Shown here in pieces: positions 7,595 through 15,504 of a stretch of 64,000 nt of DNA. Source of the stretch: Amycolatopsis rubida (lineage in GTDB: Bacteria; Actinomycetota; Actinomycetes; Mycobacteriales; Pseudonocardiaceae); contig NZ_FOWC01000004.1 of the NCBI RefSeq assembly GCF_900115345.1, positions 434,001 to 498,000 of the forward strand, given 5' to 3'. The position numbers were made by a program, and so were the translations under genes. The notes beneath the pieces were generated by a model. That model was not told where the DNA came from, searched no databases, and saw only the letters and a list, made by a program, of their open reading frames with translations. How positions within the stretch are numbered: position 1 is the first letter of the stretch; the number at the start of each line of letters is the position of its first letter.

Positions 7595-8785
7595 TCACCA
7601 AGCAACAGGCAACTTCCGAACCCCGTAAATATTCTGCACCTCAGGCCGCAACGAAACCTCCCCCACGACCCGCAACCCCGGAAACCGCCGCACCAGGGCA
7701 GGCAACGCCACAGTCATCTCCACCCGAGCCAACTGCTGCCCCAGACACTGATGAACCCCGTGCCCGAACCCGACATGCCCCACCGCGACCCGCCGCACAT
7801 CCAGCTCGTCCGGCCGCTCGAACTTCAGCGGATCCCGGTTGGCCGCCTGCACCGACAGCACCACCGTCTCCCCGGCCCGGATAACCTGCCCGCCGACCTC
7901 GACATCCTCCAGCGCGGCCCGCACCCCGGTATGCGCGATGGACAGATACCGCATCAGCTCCTCAACCGCTCCGCCAGCAGCCTCCGGCTCATCCCGCACC
8001 ACCGCCCACTGCGACGGATTACGCAGCAGCGCATACGTCCCCAACGCCAGCATGTTCGCCGTAGTGTCCAGCCCAGCCGCCAGCAGGAACGTCCCCAGCC
8101 CAGCCAGTTCCTCGTCAGTCAGGTCACTGCCGGCCAGGTCGCTGAACAGATCGTCGGTGGGCGTGGCCCGCTTGGCCGGCACCAGCGAAGCCACATACTC
8201 CTGCAACTGGCCATAAGCAGTCATCCGCTCCTCTTCGGACAGATCGACATCGCTGATCGCCGCGGCATGCCCCAGAAAAGCGGCCCGATCCGAATAAGGC
8301 ACCCCGAGCAATTCGCAGATCATCACCGCGGGCACCGGATGTGCGTAAGCCTCCAGCAGATCGACCCCCGGCCCGGCCTTTTCCATCGCGTCCAGACACT
8401 CGCCGGAGACCTCGGCCACCCGGTCACTGAGCAACCGCATCCGCCGCACCGTGAACTTCCCGGTCAGCAGCTTCCGGAACCGCGTGTGCTCCGGCGCGTC
8501 GAGCCCCGTCAAGTCCCCCACCGGAGCCGGCGGCAGTTCCGGGAACTGCTCCATCCCGGGAAACGGGTAGTGCCACAATTCGTAGCGGTTGCTGAACCGC
8601 TGGTCCCCCAGTATCGCCCGGACCTCCGCGTGTCCGGTGGCCAGCCAGCCGACGTGCCCGTCCGGGAACGCCATCCGCGTCAGCGGAGCCCGGTCCCGCA
8701 CCGCGGTCAGCGACGGCGGAGGATCGAACGGGCATCCCCGCGCCCGCCCCTGCGGAACCCCCTGCACGATCTCTTCGCCAGTCAT
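7595..8785 (-). CDS. cytochrome P450 (CYP105-like)
   Basis: A 396-residue soluble bacterial P450. Visible motifs: I-helix LLAAGLDTTANML with the oxygen-activating Asp-Thr-Thr, K-helix EELMR (ExxR), and the heme loop FGHGVHQCLGQQLARVE with the axial Cys. ATG 8785 gives the normal length and a typical start (GxxFDPP). It is 14 nt downstream of the ABC permease gene, so it may be read with the exporter or with the acetyltransferase/polyamine genes below. Substrate unknown; no ferredoxin gene lies next to it. Confidence 0.9.
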   Translation of the reverse strand: MTGEEIVQGVPQGRARGCPFDPPPSLTAVRDRAPLTRMAFPDGHVGWLATGHAEVRAILGDQRFSNRYELWHYPFPGMEQFPELPPAPVGDLTGLDAPEHTRFRKLLTGKFTVRRMRLLSDRVAEVSGECLDAMEKAGPGVDLLEAYAHPVPAVMICELLGVPYSDRAAFLGHAAAISDVDLSEEERMTAYGQLQEYVASLVPAKRATPTDDLFSDLAGSDLTDEELAGLGTFLLAAGLDTTANMLALGTYALLRNPSQWAVVRDEPEAAGGAVEELMRYLSIAHTGVRAALEDVEVGGQVIRAGETVVLSVQAANRDPLKFERPDELDVRRVAVGHVGFGHGVHQCLGQQLARVEMTVALPALVRRFPGLRVVGEVSLRPEVQNIYGVRKLPVAW

Positions 8786-8799
8786 CCCCCATGCCCCTT

Positions 8800-9615
8800 T
8801 CAGTGTGCGTATTCGCGATTGAAAAGCTTCTTGGACCAGAGATAGCCGCCGACGCCCAGCACGGCGCACCAGCCGAGCGCGAACCACAGGTGGTTGCCCA
8901 GCGGCCTGTCGAGCAGCAGCGCCCGCAGGGTCTCGATGATCGGCGTGAACGGCTGGTACTCGGCGAACCACCGCAACGCGCCCGGCATCGAGTCGGCCGG
9001 CACGAACCCGCTGCCGAGGAAAGGCAGGAGCAGCAACGGCATCGGCGTGTTGCTGGCCGATTCGACGCTCTTGCTCACCTGTCCGAGCGCGACGCACAGC
9101 CACACCAGCGCAAGTGCCACCACGACAAGGAATCCGACCGCGGCGAACCACGAACCGACCCCGGCGGCGGGCCGGAAACCCACCAGCAGCGCGACCCCGG
9201 TGACCACCACGAGCCCGAACAACGCTTGCAGCACACTGCCGAGCACATGCCCGGTCAGCACCGAAACCCGTGCGATGTGCATGGTCCGGAACCGGGCGAT
9301 GACGCCCTCGGTCAGGTCCATCGCCACCGAAATCGCCGTTCCCTGCACGGTGGCGGTGATGGTCATCAGCAGGATCGTCGGCGCGACGAAGTTGGCGTAC
9401 TCGGCTCTGCCGCCGCCGGCCCCGCCCAGCCCGGCGCCTAATGTGCCGCCGAAAACGTAGACGAACAGCAGCAGGAACACGACCGGCATCCCGACCAGCA
9501 TGATCGTCAGGGACGGATACCGGAGCATGTGCTTGAGGTTCCGGCGCAGCATGGTCAGCGAATCGCGCACCGGGTGGAACCGCAGATCCGGTCCGGCGAG
9601 AGCGGGAGCAGTCAT
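8800..9615 (-). CDS. ABC-2 type exporter permease (DrrB-like)
   Basis: The 271-residue protein has six predicted membrane segments and the ABC-2 layout of daunorubicin-resistance DrrB: an N-terminal RDSLTMLRRNLKHMLRYPSL, central TATVQGTAISVAMDLTEGVIARFRTM and a C-terminal FNREYAH. ATG 9615 overlaps the TGA of the ATPase gene by 4 nt (ATGA), so both subunits are co-translated. Two of these plus two ATPases should form a drug or lipid exporter in the membrane. Confidence 0.9.
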   Translation of the reverse strand: MTAPALAGPDLRFHPVRDSLTMLRRNLKHMLRYPSLTIMLVGMPVVFLLLFVYVFGGTLGAGLGGAGGGRAEYANFVAPTILLMTITATVQGTAISVAMDLTEGVIARFRTMHIARVSVLTGHVLGSVLQALFGLVVVTGVALLVGFRPAAGVGSWFAAVGFLVVVALALVWLCVALGQVSKSVESASNTPMPLLLLPFLGSGFVPADSMPGALRWFAEYQPFTPIIETLRALLLDRPLGNHLWFALGWCAVLGVGGYLWSKKLFNREYAH

Positions 9616-10571
9616 CGGGAAATCACCTTTTCGTCCGCGGGGTTGCCGGTCAGGGCAAGGAAGACGTCGTCGAGATCGGGGGTGTGCACGGACAGTTCGC
9701 CGACCTTCACCGACAGCGCGTCGAGCCGGTCGATCACCGCCTTGAGCGACTGGAGGCTGCCGTCGCTGGGCACGCGCAGCACCAGCGCGTCGTTCTGCCG
9801 CGACGCCTCGCTCAGCCCGTCCTGGGCGCGTCCAAGGTCGGCCTCTTCTTCGAAACGCAACTGGACGTGGCCGCCGGGGATCTGGCGCTTCAGCTCTTCC
9901 GCGGTGCCCTCGGCGACGATCCGCCCGTGGTCGAGCACCGCGATCCGGTCGGCCAGTTCGTCGGCCTCTTCGAGGTATTGCGTGGTAAGGAAAATCGTGA
10001 CCCCGCCGGCCACCAGTTCGCGCACGATCTCCCACATCGCCCGGCGGCTGCGCGGGTCGAGGCCGGTGGTCGGCTCGTCGAGGAAGATCACCTGCGGGCT
10101 GCCGACGAGCGTCAGCGCCAGGTCGAGCCGGCGCCGCATGCCGCCGGAGTACGTCGACACCGGCTTCTTGGCCGCTTCGACGAGATCGAACTGTGCTAGC
10201 AGTTCAGCGGTGCGCTGCCGCCGAGCGGTCCGGTCGAGGTGGTGCAGATCCGCCATCAGCAGCAGGTTTTCCTCGCCGGTCAGCAGATTGTCTACGGCGG
10301 AGAACTGTCCGGTGACCCCGATCGAGGCGCGCACCCCGTCGGCTTCCGCGGCGAGGTCGTACCCGGCGACCTGTGCCGCACCGGCGTCGGCATTGATCAA
10401 AGTGGACAGGATCTTCACCGTGGTGGTCTTGCCCGCGCCGTTCGCGCCGAGCAGCGAGAAGACCGTGCCGCGGGCGACTGTGATGTCGATGCCGTCGAGC
10501 ACGACGTGGCCGCCGAAGGATTTGCGGAGTCCGGTCGCGGTGATCGCCGGCCGGGAATGGTTGCTGGACAT
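9612..10571 (-). CDS. ABC exporter ATP-binding protein (DrrA-like)
   Basis: A 319-residue nucleotide-binding subunit: Walker A GANGAGKTT, Q-loop TGQFSAV, signature YSGGMRRRLDLA, Walker B VIFLDEPTTGLDPRSR and H-loop TTQYLEEADELADRIAV. The C-terminal extension (residues 235-319) is the dimerising domain typical of DrrA. It precedes the permease with ATGA overlap and follows the DUF4097 gene by 21 nt. Cargo unknown; neighbouring P450 and acetyltransferase genes would suit a self-made amino compound, but that is inference. Confidence 0.92.
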   Translation of the reverse strand: MSSNHSRPAITATGLRKSFGGHVVLDGIDITVARGTVFSLLGANGAGKTTTVKILSTLINADAGAAQVAGYDLAAEADGVRASIGVTGQFSAVDNLLTGEENLLLMADLHHLDRTARRQRTAELLAQFDLVEAAKKPVSTYSGGMRRRLDLALTLVGSPQVIFLDEPTTGLDPRSRRAMWEIVRELVAGGVTIFLTTQYLEEADELADRIAVLDHGRIVAEGTAEELKRQIPGGHVQLRFEEEADLGRAQDGLSEASRQNDALVLRVPSDGSLQSLKAVIDRLDALSVKVGELSVHTPDLDDVFLALTGNPADEKVISR

Positions 10572-10592
10572 CGGTTTCTCCCCAAGCTGTGG

Positions 10593-11438
10593 TCAGGAGC
10601 GGTGGATGACGATTTCGCCGAACGCCGTGTGCCCGCGGACCTCGACGGTTTCCGTGGACTCGCCCGCGCCGGCCGACGTCTCCAGCTGGTTGCGCACGTG
10701 GCCGAAGTTGGTCTTCACGTCGAGCCAGGCCGCGGTGCCCTCCGCGATGCCGATCCGCAGGTCGCCGATCGCACTTTCGAGCAGGACCGAACCGCGCACG
10801 ACCTCGCCGAGCCGGATCGCCCCGTTGGACGTCTTCGCGTCGACCCCGGCCCCGGCGTGCTCGACCACGATGTCGCCGTTGGCCGCGCGCACCCGGACCT
10901 CGTCCCCGGCGGACTCGATCGTGGTGTCTCCGTTGGAGTTCTTGACGACCACGGTCCCGTCGACCGGCCCGAGCCGGACCTTCCCGGACGAGGTGGAGAC
11001 CTCGGCGTCGCCCGCGACCCCCTCGACCGTCACGTGGCCGACCGAGGTGTCGACGCGCAGCGGGCCGGTGCGGTCGAGGCTGACGTTCCCGGCCGCGGTC
11101 TTGAACCGCGACTGCCCGAGCTGCCCGGTGCCCTGGAAGGCACCCGCCTGCACCTCGGCGGCGACCCGCGAGCCGGCGGGCAGTTCGACCGTCACGTCGA
11201 CCGAGCGGGTCTTGCGGGAGAAGTCGAACGCCCGCATCTTCGGGCCGGTGATGTGCAGCGTGCCGTTGCTGTAGTCGACGCGGACCTGCTTCGCGGTCTT
11301 GACGTCGGACGAGTCCGTCTCGTCGGTCGGACGGACCTCGACGACGGTGTCGGAGCGGTCGCTCGCGGCGAACCGGACCTGGCCGACGCCGAGGTCGAGG
11401 GTGACGGAAATCGGGTCGGGCGTGTCGAATTTAGGCAT
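10593..11438 (-). CDS. DUF4097 beta-strand repeat protein
   Basis: The 281-residue product consists of short repeated beta turns, e.g. VSLDRTGPLRVDTSVGHVTVEG and VVVKNSNGDTTIESAGDEV, as in DUF4097 (adhesin/head-domain-like) proteins. It has no signal peptide or membrane helix, so it is probably cytoplasmic. Start ATG 11438 has GGGGA 5 nt upstream; ATG 11450 is the alternative. Position between a ribbon-helix-helix gene and DrrAB-type genes is a recurrent actinobacterial arrangement as I recall, suggesting a regulatory or scaffold part in control of the exporter. Confidence 0.85.
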   Translation of the reverse strand: MPKFDTPDPISVTLDLGVGQVRFAASDRSDTVVEVRPTDETDSSDVKTAKQVRVDYSNGTLHITGPKMRAFDFSRKTRSVDVTVELPAGSRVAAEVQAGAFQGTGQLGQSRFKTAAGNVSLDRTGPLRVDTSVGHVTVEGVAGDAEVSTSSGKVRLGPVDGTVVVKNSNGDTTIESAGDEVRVRAANGDIVVEHAGAGVDAKTSNGAIRLGEVVRGSVLLESAIGDLRIGIAEGTAAWLDVKTNFGHVRNQLETSAGAGESTETVEVRGHTAFGEIVIHRS

Positions 11439-11514
11439 GGTTGTCCCCACGTTTCGGAGAGGTGTGCCGTCCCCGCAGGTCAGGGACGGGTGAAGGAATC
11501 AGCGAAGAAGGGAG

Positions 11515-12036
11515 CTACCGGACCCAGCCGGTGAAGCTCTGCTTGGAGAACGCGCCGCCGGGCGGCTCGAACCGCTGTTCGCGTTCGGGTCGCTGCCGCA
11601 GCGCCGCGGTGGCCGCCCGGACGAGCCAGGCGTTGACCGAACGGCCCTCCTTGGCGGCGGCCTCCTCGACCGCGGCCTTGAGCTGTTCGGGCAGCCGCAC
11701 GTTGATCCGCGCGGACGGGCCGTCCTCGGAAAACAGCGGTTCGGCCTCCGGAGCCGGTTCTGCCGCCGGAGCCGCGGCCGGAGCGGGTTCGGCGGGCGGC
11801 GCGGTCACGACGAAGTTCGGGTCGCGGCCGCGCAAGCGCAGTTCGACCGAGCCGGGCGCGAGGTCCCGGGTGATCTCGTCGACGGCACCGGACAGGGTGT
11901 CCAGGAGGGTCATCCGGATCGCCGATTCGAGCGATCCGGTCAGCCGCTCGACCAGCGCGCGTCCCTCTTCGCCGCCGGCCTCGGCCAGCGTCGCGAATTC
12001 CCGCCCGAGGTTGCTTACGTACGTGGTCAAGTCCAT
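11515..12036 (-). CDS. HicB/CopG-like ribbon-helix-helix regulator with N-terminal helical domain
   Basis: Residues 1-75 are helical, residues 80-115 an Ala/Pro linker, and residues 122-162 a ribbon-helix-helix motif (ARINVRLPEQLKAAVEEAAAKEGRSVNAWLVRAATAAL) with the DNA-contacting beta strand RINVRLP. This layout occurs in HicB-like antitoxins, but no toxin gene is beside it; it heads the DUF4097-ABC operon and likely represses it. Start ATG 12036 lies within the first copy of the TGGCACCACTATGGC repeat, so the protein probably binds over its own start. Confidence 0.85.
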   Translation of the reverse strand: MDLTTYVSNLGREFATLAEAGGEEGRALVERLTGSLESAIRMTLLDTLSGAVDEITRDLAPGSVELRLRGRDPNFVVTAPPAEPAPAAAPAAEPAPEAEPLFSEDGPSARINVRLPEQLKAAVEEAAAKEGRSVNAWLVRAATAALRQRPEREQRFEPPGGAFSKQSFTGWVR

Positions 12037-12105
12037 GGCACCACTATGGCACACACTTGGCACCATCACAAGCCACCTTGACCCAGATTGGCACCACTAT
12101 GGCGC
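12034..12105. promoter_or_regulatory. repeated operator sites upstream of the ribbon-helix-helix gene
   Basis: A 15-bp direct repeat TGGCACCACTATGGC occurs at 12036-12050 and again at 12090-12104 (54 bp apart), with a partial copy TTGGCACCATCAC from 12058 and an inverted TGGTGCCA near 12136. Short repeated half sites are what RHH dimers bind cooperatively. Confidence 0.65.
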
Positions 12106-12320
12106 AGATACGGGTTAACCCCCAGCTCAGCGCATGGTGCCACCCGAGAAGTTCAGGTGCCGCGATGGCACACCGCCCGATCCCACAGCGGGGTGAGCCT
12201 CACGTCGAAGCCACCGCCGCCGCGATCCGCGACGCCCCGATGACGTCTTTCAGCAGCGCGGCATGCGACGGGTCCCGAGAGAGCACGACGTTGCCCCCGT
12301 TCGGGCGCGATGTGCGCGTA

Positions 12321-12369
12321 CGTGAGGGGAACCCTCAGGGAATCTGATTCCGTCAGGGTTCCCTTCACG
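12321..12369. repeat. conserved gene-end hairpin, copy 1
   Basis: Two 24-nt arms starting CGTGAGGGGAACCCT and ending GGAATC pair at 21 of 24 positions around a single T. It lies 78 nt downstream of the MerR stop codon (minus strand) and so is placed as a terminator for that gene. The rest of 12037-12446 has no gene. Confidence 0.85.
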
Positions 12370-12446
12370 ACCCTCCACCAGCTGCGAGGGGGGCTTCGCG
12401 TGCTTGCGTTCAGGGAGTCTTTTACGGACCACCGCCGCCTGTGCGG

Positions 12447-12863
12447 CTACTTGGCCGCCTTCGCGACCGGCAAGTCGATCCCGGCGCGGAAACGCGGGCA
12501 CTCGTCCAGGGCGCCTTCGTGTCGGCACGTCATGAGGTGGTGCAAGTACGCCTGCGCGTCGAGCAGCCGCGTCACCTGCTCCTGGATCGCCTCGATCCGA
12601 GAGGCGACCGTGCTCCGCCAGTCGCCGGGCTGGCCGTGGGCCCCGAGCAGCGCCGCGATCTCGTCGAGGCTCAGGTGGCCGGTTTCGCGCCAGGTGCGGA
12701 TCAGCGCGATCCGGTAGAGCTGGTCCCGGTCGTAGAACCGCCATCCGGAGCGGCGGTGCGGCTCGATCAGGCCGCAGTTCTCCCAGTAGTGCAGCGTCGA
12801 CACCGGCACGTCGAAGCGCGCCGACACCTCGCCGATCGAGTACAGGTCCACACCCCATTGCAC
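12447..12863 (-). CDS. MerR family transcriptional regulator
   Basis: The 138-residue product begins LYSIGEVSARFDVPVSTLHYWENCGLIEPHRRSGWRFYDRDQLYRIALI, the MerR winged helix with its arginine wing, followed by a coiled coil and a Cys pair (MTCRHEGALDECPRF, residues 110-124) that could bind metal. GTG 12863 is used, though GTG 12848 fits the family N-terminus better. An IdeR-type iron box lies just upstream (12884-12902), so expression is probably iron-repressed. It is the only gene between the EfeU-EfeB chimera and a gene-end hairpin. Confidence 0.85.
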   Translation of the reverse strand: MQWGVDLYSIGEVSARFDVPVSTLHYWENCGLIEPHRRSGWRFYDRDQLYRIALIRTWRETGHLSLDEIAALLGAHGQPGDWRSTVASRIEAIQEQVTRLLDAQAYLHHLMTCRHEGALDECPRFRAGIDLPVAKAAK

Positions 12864-12883
12864 CGCATCTCGGCCACCATAAG

Positions 12884-12902
12884 CAAGGTTAGCCTAACTA
12901 AA
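12884..12902. promoter_or_regulatory. IdeR/DmdR-type iron box before the MerR gene
   Basis: The stretch has AGGTTAG-CCTAACT at its centre and agrees with the 19-bp consensus TTAGGTTAGGCTAACCTAA at about 15 positions. It also contains the stop codon of the upstream EfeU-EfeB frame (12894-12896). Confidence 0.65.
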
Positions 12903-14144
12903 CATACCGCTGGCGTACCAGTCGACCTGGTCGCGGACGCCCGGCAGCGCGAAGAAGTAGCCGCCGCCGAACGGCTGGACGTAGTCCACCAGCGGTTCGC
13001 CGGCCAGCCGCTGCTGCACCGTCTCGAACTGCCGCCGCACGTCCTCCTGGTAGCAGACGAACACGTGCCCGGCCTGGAGTTCCCCGTTCGCGTCCACGCC
13101 GAGGTCGTAGTTGTAGGGGCGGCGGACCAGGCACTGGTCGCCGGTGGCGGGCGTGCGCGGGTTGGCCTTGCGGATGTGCGCGGTCAGCGGGATCACCGCG
13201 CCCTTCGGGTCGGCGGCGTAGTCCGGGTTGTCGGTATCGGCGTGGCCGTCGAGCGGGGCGCCCGAATCGCGGCGGCGGCCGAACATCTTCTCCTGTTCGT
13301 TGATCGACACCCGGTCCCAGAACTCGACCAGCATCCGGATCAGCCGCACCACCTGGTAGCTGCCGCCGCGCGCCCACGCGGGCTCGGCCGGATCATCGAC
13401 CCACACCAGCCCGCCCGCCTCGCCGCCGACCGGATTCGCCGTGCCGTCCTTGAACCCCAGCAGGTTCCGTCCCGCGCCGGACGGTCGCGGCGGCGGGTTG
13501 TAACCGTGCATCTTCCACCGCAGCTGCATCGCGCCGCGGGTGTGCCGGGTGAGGTCGCGGAGCGCGTGGTGCACGGTGTCCGGGTTGTTGGCGCACAGCT
13601 GGATCAGCAGATCCCCGTGCATCCAGGCGGCTTCCGGCGCGTCGTCCGGGAAGATCTTCATCGGGGTCAGCTTTTTCGGTTTCCGCGCAGCGAGGCCGAC
13701 GCGATCGAAGAGGCTCGCGCCGAACGAAACCGTGACAGTGAGGCCGACCGCCAGGAACGCGGTGAGCGCAAGCGCACCCGCGCCGATCGCCACCGCGCGT
13801 TCGACCTCGCCGCGCAATTGCGCGGAAAGCCCCATCGCGGTCCGCCGCATCCAAAACACCATGCCGGTGACGAGGAATACCGCGAGCACGCTCAACGAGC
13901 CGCCGACGATCTGCTGCGCCCGGGAAGAAAGGACATCGGTGGAAAAGGTGAGAATTGCGGCTAAACTGCCCGCCACGGTCACCGCGCCCAGCCACACCGG
14001 AACGGTGGAAACCGCTTCTGCCGCACTGTCTTGGGGTCGCCGGATCTTGCGCAGCGCGGCCAGCAGGATGCTCACCACGAGGCCTGCTTCCAGCCCTTCG
14101 CGCAAGCCGATCATCAGGTTCGGAACCGCGTCTGCCCACTGCAC
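12894..14144 (-). CDS. in-frame EfeU-EfeB chimera (iron permease N-half joined to DyP peroxidase C-part)
   Basis: Residues 1-140 are the start of the FTR1/EfeU iron permease with its first REGLE motif (MIGLREGLEAGLVVSIL) and about four membrane helices up to LTAFLAVG, exactly where EfeU would continue with the second REGLE. There the sequence switches to LTVTVSFGASLFD, a mid-EfeB segment, and runs to the EfeB end with GFKDGTANP (GxxDG), AHIRKANPRT (proximal His) and RRPYNYD. Missing are the rest of EfeU, all of EfeO, and the EfeB Tat signal and N-domain. GTG 14144 is chosen since a TATCGT box lies 7 nt upstream inside an iron box. Function is doubtful: the permease half cannot conduct iron by the known mechanism. 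Confidence 0.8.
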   Translation of the reverse strand: MQWADAVPNLMIGLREGLEAGLVVSILLAALRKIRRPQDSAAEAVSTVPVWLGAVTVAGSLAAILTFSTDVLSSRAQQIVGGSLSVLAVFLVTGMVFWMRRTAMGLSAQLRGEVERAVAIGAGALALTAFLAVGLTVTVSFGASLFDRVGLAARKPKKLTPMKIFPDDAPEAAWMHGDLLIQLCANNPDTVHHALRDLTRHTRGAMQLRWKMHGYNPPPRPSGAGRNLLGFKDGTANPVGGEAGGLVWVDDPAEPAWARGGSYQVVRLIRMLVEFWDRVSINEQEKMFGRRRDSGAPLDGHADTDNPDYAADPKGAVIPLTAHIRKANPRTPATGDQCLVRRPYNYDLGVDANGELQAGHVFVCYQEDVRRQFETVQQRLAGEPLVDYVQPFGGGYFFALPGVRDQVDWYASGMFS

Positions 14145-14149
14145 GCAGA

Positions 14150-14168
14150 TTACGATAGGCAAACCTAA
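14150..14168. promoter_or_regulatory. IdeR/DmdR-type iron box over the efe promoter
   Basis: Read on the minus strand it is TTAGGTTTGCCTATCGTAA, 14-15 of 19 matches to the IdeR/DmdR consensus. The -10 box TATCGT (14157-14152) is inside it and the GTG start follows after 7 nt, so iron-loaded repressor would block a leaderless promoter. Confidence 0.7.
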
Positions 14169-14220
14169 ATTGCCGGTCGGGAGCGGACCGGGAACCGGTT
14201 CCTTTTCTCCCGGATAGCCC

Positions 14221-14790
14221 CTATTCGGGGCCGATGATCCGTTCGACCGCCTCGGTGATCAATTGCTCCCGTTCCGCTTCGGAGAAAACGTCCGGCAACG
14301 TCAGCTGTTCGACGATCAACCAGTTCAACGCGAGAATCAGCAGCTTGACCGCGGTGGCGTCGCCGGGAAGCCCGGACGCCACGTGGTAGGCGACGTTCCC
14401 CTCGACATCGGCCCGGACCCGCTCCGTCAGCACCCTCCGCAGCTCCGGCCGCCGAGTGGCCTCGAGCCTGAGCTCCAGCAACGCCAGATATCCGGTGCGA
14501 AACGCCGCGATCCGGCTGACCAGCTCGCGCATCAGCCGCGCATACGACTTCCGGTCCCCGAGCCCAGGCGGCAGCGAGTCGTCCTCCGGCTGCAGCCGCT
14601 CGTACACCCGAGCCCCGGCCTGCGTGAACAGCTCGTCGCGGTTGGCGAAGTAGTTCGACGCGGTACCCGCGGGCACGCCGGCCTCCCCGTCGACCGCCCG
14701 GAATGTCAGGCCGCGCGCACCCTCGCGCGCCAGAACCTCGATCGCCGCGTCGACGAGCGCAGCCCGCCGCTGGTCGTTCCTCCGCACCAT
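14221..14790 (-). CDS. TetR family transcriptional regulator
   Basis: A 189-residue protein with the TetR HTH: ALVDAAIEVLAREGARGLTFRAVDGEAGVPAGTASNYFANRDELFTQAG (residues 10-58). The C-terminal domain is the all-helical ligand/dimer domain. It is divergent from a RibD-type reductase, and a 57-bp dyad fills the space between them, so the pair is the classic repressor/target arrangement. Confidence 0.92.
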   Translation of the reverse strand: MVRRNDQRRAALVDAAIEVLAREGARGLTFRAVDGEAGVPAGTASNYFANRDELFTQAGARVYERLQPEDDSLPPGLGDRKSYARLMRELVSRIAAFRTGYLALLELRLEATRRPELRRVLTERVRADVEGNVAYHVASGLPGDATAVKLLILALNWLIVEQLTLPDVFSEAEREQLITEAVERIIGPE

Positions 14791-14798
14791 TTGACACC

Positions 14799-14855
14799 AC
14801 TCCAGTTGTAGTTGTATGGTTCAAACCACTTCATACATAGTACTACAAACGGAGT
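14799..14855. promoter_or_regulatory. long dyad between the TetR and reductase genes
   Basis: Outer arms ACTCCAGTTGTAGT (14799-14812) and ACTACAAACGGAGT (14842-14855) match at 12 of 14 paired positions; inner arms TGTATG (14813-14818) and CATACA (14832-14837) pair perfectly; the middle holds TGGTT-CA-AACCA. The GGAG of the reductase's ribosome binding site is part of the right arm. Confidence 0.7.
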
Positions 14856-14861
14856 TACCAG

Positions 14862-15446
14862 ATGCGAAAGCTCGTGTACTACATCGCAGTCACCCTCGAC
14901 GGCCGCATCGCCGGCCCCGCGGGCGAGTTCGACTTCTTCCCGCAGGGCGACGCCCAGCAGACCGCCGCCTATATGGGATTCATGAGCACGCTGTACCCGG
15001 AAACCGTCCCGACCGCCTTCCGCGCCGTCGCCGGTGTCGAGGACGCCCCGAACCGCCGGTTCGACACCGTCCTGATGGGCCGCGCGACCCATCAACTCGA
15101 TCCGAGCATCCCCAGTCCCTATGCGCACCTGCGCCAGTACGTCGTGTCGAGCACCCTGAAACCGGACCTCGACCCGGCGGTGACCGTCGTCCCCGGCGAT
15201 CCGGTCGGCCTGGTGAGAGAGCTGAAGAAGGAGGAAACCGGAAAGGACGTCTGGCTGTGCGGCGGCGGCACACTGGCCGGGGCGCTGCTGCCGGAGATCG
15301 ACGAGATCGTGCTGAAGAGCTATCCGGTGGTGGCCGGTGCGGGCATCCCGATGGTGGACGGCGGGTTCGACCCGACGGTGTTTTCGGTGGCGGAACGGAC
15401 GGCATTTCCGAACGGGGTCACGGCGACCCGGCTTGTGCGAAACTAG
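14862..15446 (+). CDS. dihydrofolate-reductase-fold (RibD C-terminal type) reductase
   Basis: The 194-residue product starts RKLVYYIAVTLDGRIAGPAGEFDFF and has GRATHQL, VSSTL and VWLCGGGTLAGALLPEIDEIVL, the NADPH-binding GGG loop of the RibD C-terminal/DHFR-like family. GGAG lies 7 nt before ATG 14862. Probably controlled by the divergent TetR repressor. The substrate of this stand-alone subfamily is generally unknown; riboflavin synthesis is unlikely without the deaminase domain. Confidence 0.88.
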   Translation: MRKLVYYIAVTLDGRIAGPAGEFDFFPQGDAQQTAAYMGFMSTLYPETVPTAFRAVAGVEDAPNRRFDTVLMGRATHQLDPSIPSPYAHLRQYVVSSTLKPDLDPAVTVVPGDPVGLVRELKKEETGKDVWLCGGGTLAGALLPEIDEIVLKSYPVVAGAGIPMVDGGFDPTVFSVAERTAFPNGVTATRLVRN

Positions 15447-15504
15447 GCGGACTGGCGGTGGCCGCGGCTTTCCGGGGCGGATCGGCCAGGCCGGCCCGCG
15501 CTCG

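Noticed and set aside
6795..12036. An antibiotic biosynthetic cluster (P450, acetyltransferase, DrrAB-type exporter)
   Set aside because: No polyketide, peptide or sugar biosynthetic core enzyme is present; the genes fit separate small operons.
11515..12036. HicAB-type toxin-antitoxin pair
   Set aside because: The RHH protein is antitoxin-like but no HicA-sized toxin frame is adjacent.
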